From the NCBI RefSeq assembly GCF_046773475.1, contig NZ_CP177239.1, positions 1,116,001-1,180,000 on the forward strand: DNA of 64,000 bases, read 5' to 3'. This document shows, piece after piece, positions 61,306-64,000 of the stretch (positions are counted from its first letter, which is position 1; each line of letters starts with the position of its first letter). Both the position numbers and the translations under genes were made by a program. Source of the stretch: Nitratireductor aquimarinus (GTDB lineage: Bacteria > Pseudomonadota > Alphaproteobacteria > Rhizobiales > Rhizobiaceae). Below the pieces are notes generated by a model that saw only the letters and a list, made by a program, of their open reading frames with translations, made no database searches and was not told where the DNA came from.

Positions 61306-61961
61306 GCACTTTGTGCGTTCGCCAGATGGCGGGCGACCGCATCGCCCAGACCGAGTTCCTTGAGAAGGCGGGTGAAGTAGCTTCGCAGCCCCTCCTCCGT
61401 CTTCGCCCCGGGCTTCAAGAGAAGCTCATACATCAGTGCGCCGCTGAACATGTCCTGAAACATGTCCACATCCGTGTCGGCCGGCAGCGCGCCTTCATCG
61501 CGTGCGCGCTCCACGATCACATTGAAGGCGGCGCGGCGTGGCGCGAGATAAACCTCCCAGAAGACGCCGAGCAGGTCGGGCGCATCCGGCACGGAACCGA
61601 TGATGCGGGCGAGAAGCCGACGCGCATCGTGCTCCACCCACCCCTTCGGCCCGTAATCGATCATCATGCCGACCAGCACCTCCAGCGGCAGCGCCCGCCA
61701 TTCGCCAAAATCCTGCTCGGCATTTTCCTTCAGCCGCCCCAGCGCATCGGCGATCAGCGTTTCGCGCGTCGACCAGCGCCGATAGATGGTGGCGCGGGTT
61801 ACACCGGCCTCGCGCGCGATCTTCTCAAAACTCGCGCCATCGAGCCCGTTGGCCACGAAAAGCCCGAGCGCGGCATCGAGTATGGCCGCGTCGGTCTGCG
61901 GATCGCGGGGGCGGCCCGGGCCGCGTGCCTTACCCTGCGAATTTTGCGTGTCGCCGGACAG
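61302..61961 (-). CDS. TetR-family regulator (apparent CTG start)
   Basis: 219 residues if translation begins at CTG 61961, which has GGAGAAG seven bases upstream. N-terminal DNA-binding domain: AAILDAALGLFVANGLDGASFEKIAREAGVTRATIYRRWSTRETLIADAL region is complete only with an upstream start; the first ATG/GTG/TTG in frame is GTG 61856, inside helix 1, which would break the domain. The ATG at 61974 is one base out of frame. So either CTG is used or a one-base frameshift is present. Basic linker GKARGPGRPRDPQ is typical. Divergent from the exporter it probably represses. Confidence 0.78.
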   Translation of the reverse strand: MSGDTQNSQGKARGPGRPRDPQTDAAILDAALGLFVANGLDGASFEKIAREAGVTRATIYRRWSTRETLIADALGRLKENAEQDFGEWRALPLEVLVGMMIDYGPKGWVEHDARRLLARIIGSVPDAPDLLGVFWEVYLAPRRAAFNVIVERARDEGALPADTDVDMFQDMFSGALMYELLLKPGAKTEEGLRSYFTRLLKELGLGDAVARHLANAQSA

Positions 61962-62023
61962 GGTTCTTCTCCATCGTTGCGTCAGATCAAAGCGAAGCCT
62001 CTCTCAGCATGAGAAAGGCAATT

Positions 62024-62062
62024 GTACGACCGAAATAATTTCGATACAGATATGCATCGTAT
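62024..62062. promoter_or_regulatory. Candidate TetR operators in the divergent promoter gap
   Basis: CGAAA-TAA-TTTCG (62031-62043) is a perfect 5-bp inverted repeat; next to it ATACAGATATGCATCGTAT (62044-62062) has ATAC/GTAT ends and a GAT-ATGC-ATC core. AT-rich, 40-75 bases before the exporter start, so it overlaps where the promoter should be. Confidence 0.45.
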
Positions 62063-62100
62063 TTATTTTGCCGCCTCCTGCGGCTGTCAGGGAGAACGAC

Positions 62101-63102
62101 GTGACATTCCTCCGCCTCTTTCTAGCAGCCATTCTGCTTGCCGCGGCTGCCGGTGCGGCTTTCTGGTATCACAACCAGCCCGCCCCTGTCGCAGTGACCG
62201 GTCCTGAAAGGGGCAGCGCCGCCGACATCGTGTTCGCTTCCGGGGTGGTGGAGCCGCGCAACTGGGCCAAGGTAACCTCGCTGGTGCGCGAACGCATCGT
62301 CGAAGTCTGCAATTGCGAGGGCGAGCGCGTTGAGACCGGCGACATTCTGGCGCGGCTCGACGCCACCGAGGCCGAAGCCATCCTCACCGAACTGAAGGCC
62401 CGCTACAAGCTGGCGGTGGATGAGCGCGACCGGCTGACCCTGCTCGTGGAACGCAATGTCACCAGTGTGACGGCGCTGGAACGCGCCAGCGCGGAAGTAA
62501 GTCAGGTGGAAGCGCTGATCGCCGGCCAGACCGCGCGTCTTGAGGACTACACGCTGCGCGCACCAAGCAACGGCATGGTTCTGCGTCAGGACGTGGAAAT
62601 CGGCGAGATTGCCGAGCCCGGCCATGTCCTGTTCTGGGTCGGACGGCTCACGCCGCGCATTGTGGTGGCCGAGGTCAATGAGGAGGATATTCCGAGCATA
62701 GAGCCCGATCAGGACGTGCTGATCCGCTCGGACGCCTTTCCGGGCCGCGAACTGGAAGCGATAGTCGACAGCATTACCCCCAAGGGCGATCCCGTTACCC
62801 GCACCTATCGCGTGCGCCTCGCCCTGCCGGACGACACGCCGCTCATGATCGGCATGTCCGTCGACGCCAACATCATCACCCGCGTGGTGAAGGACACGCT
62901 CCTCGTGCCGGCGCTGACGCTCCATGGCAATGACCTTTTCGTCGTCGAGAATGACGCAGCGAAGCGGGTGACGGTCGAGACCGGCATTCGCGGGACCGAG
63001 CGGATCGAGATCCTCTCCGGCCTCGATGCCGGGGCGCAGATCATCACCCCCTACCCCGATACGCTGGAAGACGGAACGCCCGTCACCATAGAGGCCGAAT
63101 AA
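62101..63102 (+). CDS. Periplasmic adaptor (HlyD type) of a second exporter
   Basis: 333 residues from GTG 62101 (GGGAG upstream). TM anchor FLRLFLAAILLAAAAGAAFWY, lipoyl half-motif with VCNCEGERVETGDILARLD (two cysteines in the usual loop), a short helical hairpin (about 85-150: LTELKARYKLAVDERDRLTLLVERNVTSVTALERASAEVSQVEALIAGQ in pieces), the second lipoyl half APSNGMVLRQDVEIGEIAEPG and a C-terminal barrel. Shorter hairpin than the adaptor at 19357. Divergent from the TetR gene; followed 1 base later by an FtsX-type permease. Confidence 0.92.
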   Translation: MTFLRLFLAAILLAAAAGAAFWYHNQPAPVAVTGPERGSAADIVFASGVVEPRNWAKVTSLVRERIVEVCNCEGERVETGDILARLDATEAEAILTELKARYKLAVDERDRLTLLVERNVTSVTALERASAEVSQVEALIAGQTARLEDYTLRAPSNGMVLRQDVEIGEIAEPGHVLFWVGRLTPRIVVAEVNEEDIPSIEPDQDVLIRSDAFPGRELEAIVDSITPKGDPVTRTYRVRLALPDDTPLMIGMSVDANIITRVVKDTLLVPALTLHGNDLFVVENDAAKRVTVETGIRGTERIEILSGLDAGAQIITPYPDTLEDGTPVTIEAE

Positions 63103-63103
63103 C

Positions 63104-64000
63104 ATGCTCCTCATCCTCGACATCGCGATGACCCACATCGTCGGTCGCGGGCGACAGACGCTCGTGGCGGTGATCGGTGTGGCGGTCGGTGTCGGCTTTT
63201 CCATCGCCATGGCGGCGCTCATGCAGGGTGGCCAGGACGATTTCGTCGAACAGCTCATCGACACCATGCCGCATGTGCAGATCACCGACGAGCGCCGCAG
63301 CGCCCGCCGCCAGCCGGCCGAAGATGCGTTCGATGCGGCCGCGATATCCGGCCTGCGCCCGCCCGACGACCGGCGCGGCATCATCAACCCCACTGCGGCG
63401 CTGGCCTGGCTGGAAGGCTGGGTGCCCGGCAATGTCGCGCAGAGCCTCAGAACACAGGGCGTGGTGCGCTATCAGGGCCGCGAGGCGGGCGCCGCCCTTG
63501 TCGGGGTCGAACCGGAAACGGAACGCACCATCTCGCCCATTGTCGAGGATTTCACCCGTGGCAGTTTCGCCACCCTGTCCGAAGGCGGCAACAACATCGT
63601 CATGGGCGACCGCATGGCCGACAAGCTGGGGGCGGATCTCGGCGACACGGTCACGGCGGTCTCGTCTTCGGGCCTGACGCGCAATTTCCGCATCACCGGC
63701 CTGTTTCACACCGGCACCACGGCCCGCGACGAGGGCGAGGCCTATCTCCTCCTGAAGAATGCTCAGATCCTCTCCGAGCGGACCAACGCCATCAACGACA
63801 TTCGCATCAAACTGCGCGATCCCTACGCCGCAACGACAGCCGCCCAGCGCATTGAGGCGGAACTCGGCTACAAGGCCGTTTCCTGGCAGGAGGCGAACGA
63901 GGCCATCATGGAGGCTTTCGTGGTGCGCAATGTCATCATGTATGCGGTGGTGGCGGCAATCCTGTTGGTGGCCGGTTTCGGCATCTTCAACATCGTCTCC
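63104..64000 (+). CDS. ABC exporter permease (FtsX/LolE type), 3' end cut off by window
   Basis: ATG 63104, one base after the adaptor stop. About 299 residues visible: TM1 (TLVAVIGVAVGVGFSIAMAALM), a MacB-PCD-like periplasmic domain (about 45-255, with GVVRYQGREAGAALVGVEPE and ITGLFHTGTTARDEGEAYLLL) and the start of TM2 (YAVVAAILLVAGFGIFNIVS). Resembles LolE/MacB-type permeases; the ATPase gene presumably follows outside the window. Substrate unknown. Confidence 0.9.
   Translation, partial: MLLILDIAMTHIVGRGRQTLVAVIGVAVGVGFSIAMAALMQGGQDDFVEQLIDTMPHVQITDERRSARRQPAEDAFDAAAISGLRPPDDRRGIINPTAALAWLEGWVPGNVAQSLRTQGVVRYQGREAGAALVGVEPETERTISPIVEDFTRGSFATLSEGGNNIVMGDRMADKLGADLGDTVTAVSSSGLTRNFRITGLFHTGTTARDEGEAYLLLKNAQILSERTNAINDIRIKLRDPYAATTAAQRIEAELGYKAVSWQEANEAIMEAFVVRNVIMYAVVAAILLVAGFGIFNIVS

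Overview
The window is one contiguous piece of a GC-rich alphaproteobacterial chromosome, most likely from the Hyphomicrobiales (Phyllobacteriaceae/Rhizobiaceae type). The evidence is gene content and order: metZ / rplM-rpsI-speB-argC / ctaA / a unipolar-polysaccharide-like cluster / DUF177-plsX-fabH-ihfA-merR / a CBP3-type chaperone facing a BamE-type lipoprotein / hppA / nusB-ribH-ribE-ribD-nrdR-glyA / ldtR beside an L,D-transpeptidase / hemB-RDD-bpt / tex / parC / aspS. As I recall it, this is close to the Sinorhizobium meliloti SMc0176x-SMc0181x neighbourhood. Most of the window is therefore conserved backbone, with a few accessory insertions.

Layout. 1-6.1 kb: a P450 cut by the window edge, metZ, a CoA-binding protein, two small secreted cysteine proteins, and a VOC / crotonase-like / thioesterase group. 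6.2-9.5 kb: ribosomal proteins L13 and S9, agmatinase and ArgC. 9.6-11.1 kb: heme A synthase and a DUF2842 membrane protein. 11.2-19.4 kb: a surface-polysaccharide locus (GNAT/CelD-like protein, Wzz-type co-polymerase with a decayed kinase domain, outer-membrane export lipoprotein, GT4 glycosyltransferase, initiating sugar-phosphate transferase, O-antigen-ligase-like protein). 19.4-23.7 kb: a three-gene ABC exporter. 23.8-29.9 kb: an L,D-transpeptidase, tRNA-Pro(GGG), the fatty-acid/IHF operon, and the chaperone/BamE pair. 30-38.2 kb: H+-pyrophosphatase, an MFS carrier and the riboflavin/NusB/NrdR/GlyA operon. 38.4-42.2 kb: the LdtP/LdtR cell-wall pair and a valine-catabolism type hydrolase. 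42.3-48.4 kb: HemB, two RDD membrane proteins, an SLC13/RCK carrier, the Bpt aminoacyl-transferase and an EamA permease. 48.5-55.9 kb: Tex, a serine hydrolase, ParC and an alpha/beta hydrolase. 56-58.8 kb: a tandem pair of uncharacterised exported proteins. 58.9-64 kb: AspRS, a small lipoprotein, and a TetR-controlled second exporter running off the end.

Functionally the window mixes translation and cofactor housekeeping with envelope biology: surface adhesin polysaccharide, 3-3 cross-linking of peptidoglycan, lipoproteins and two ABC export systems. I found no CRISPR array, prophage, insertion sequence or rRNA operon, and no clear new multi-gene system. The least ordinary signals are: (i) the 56-58.8 kb paralogue pair, whose 3' ends and terminators look homogenised while the rest has diverged; (ii) an 86-bp palindromic element present in one of those otherwise matching 3' ends and absent from the other; (iii) a perfect 39-bp inverted repeat pair beside tex; (iv) a TetR gene with no ATG/GTG/TTG start able to encode its whole DNA-binding domain; (v) a co-polymerase whose kinase motifs are lost; and (vi) a near-perfect Fur/Mur-like box ahead of a small secreted protein. 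All functional calls come from reading the sequence; no database search was run.
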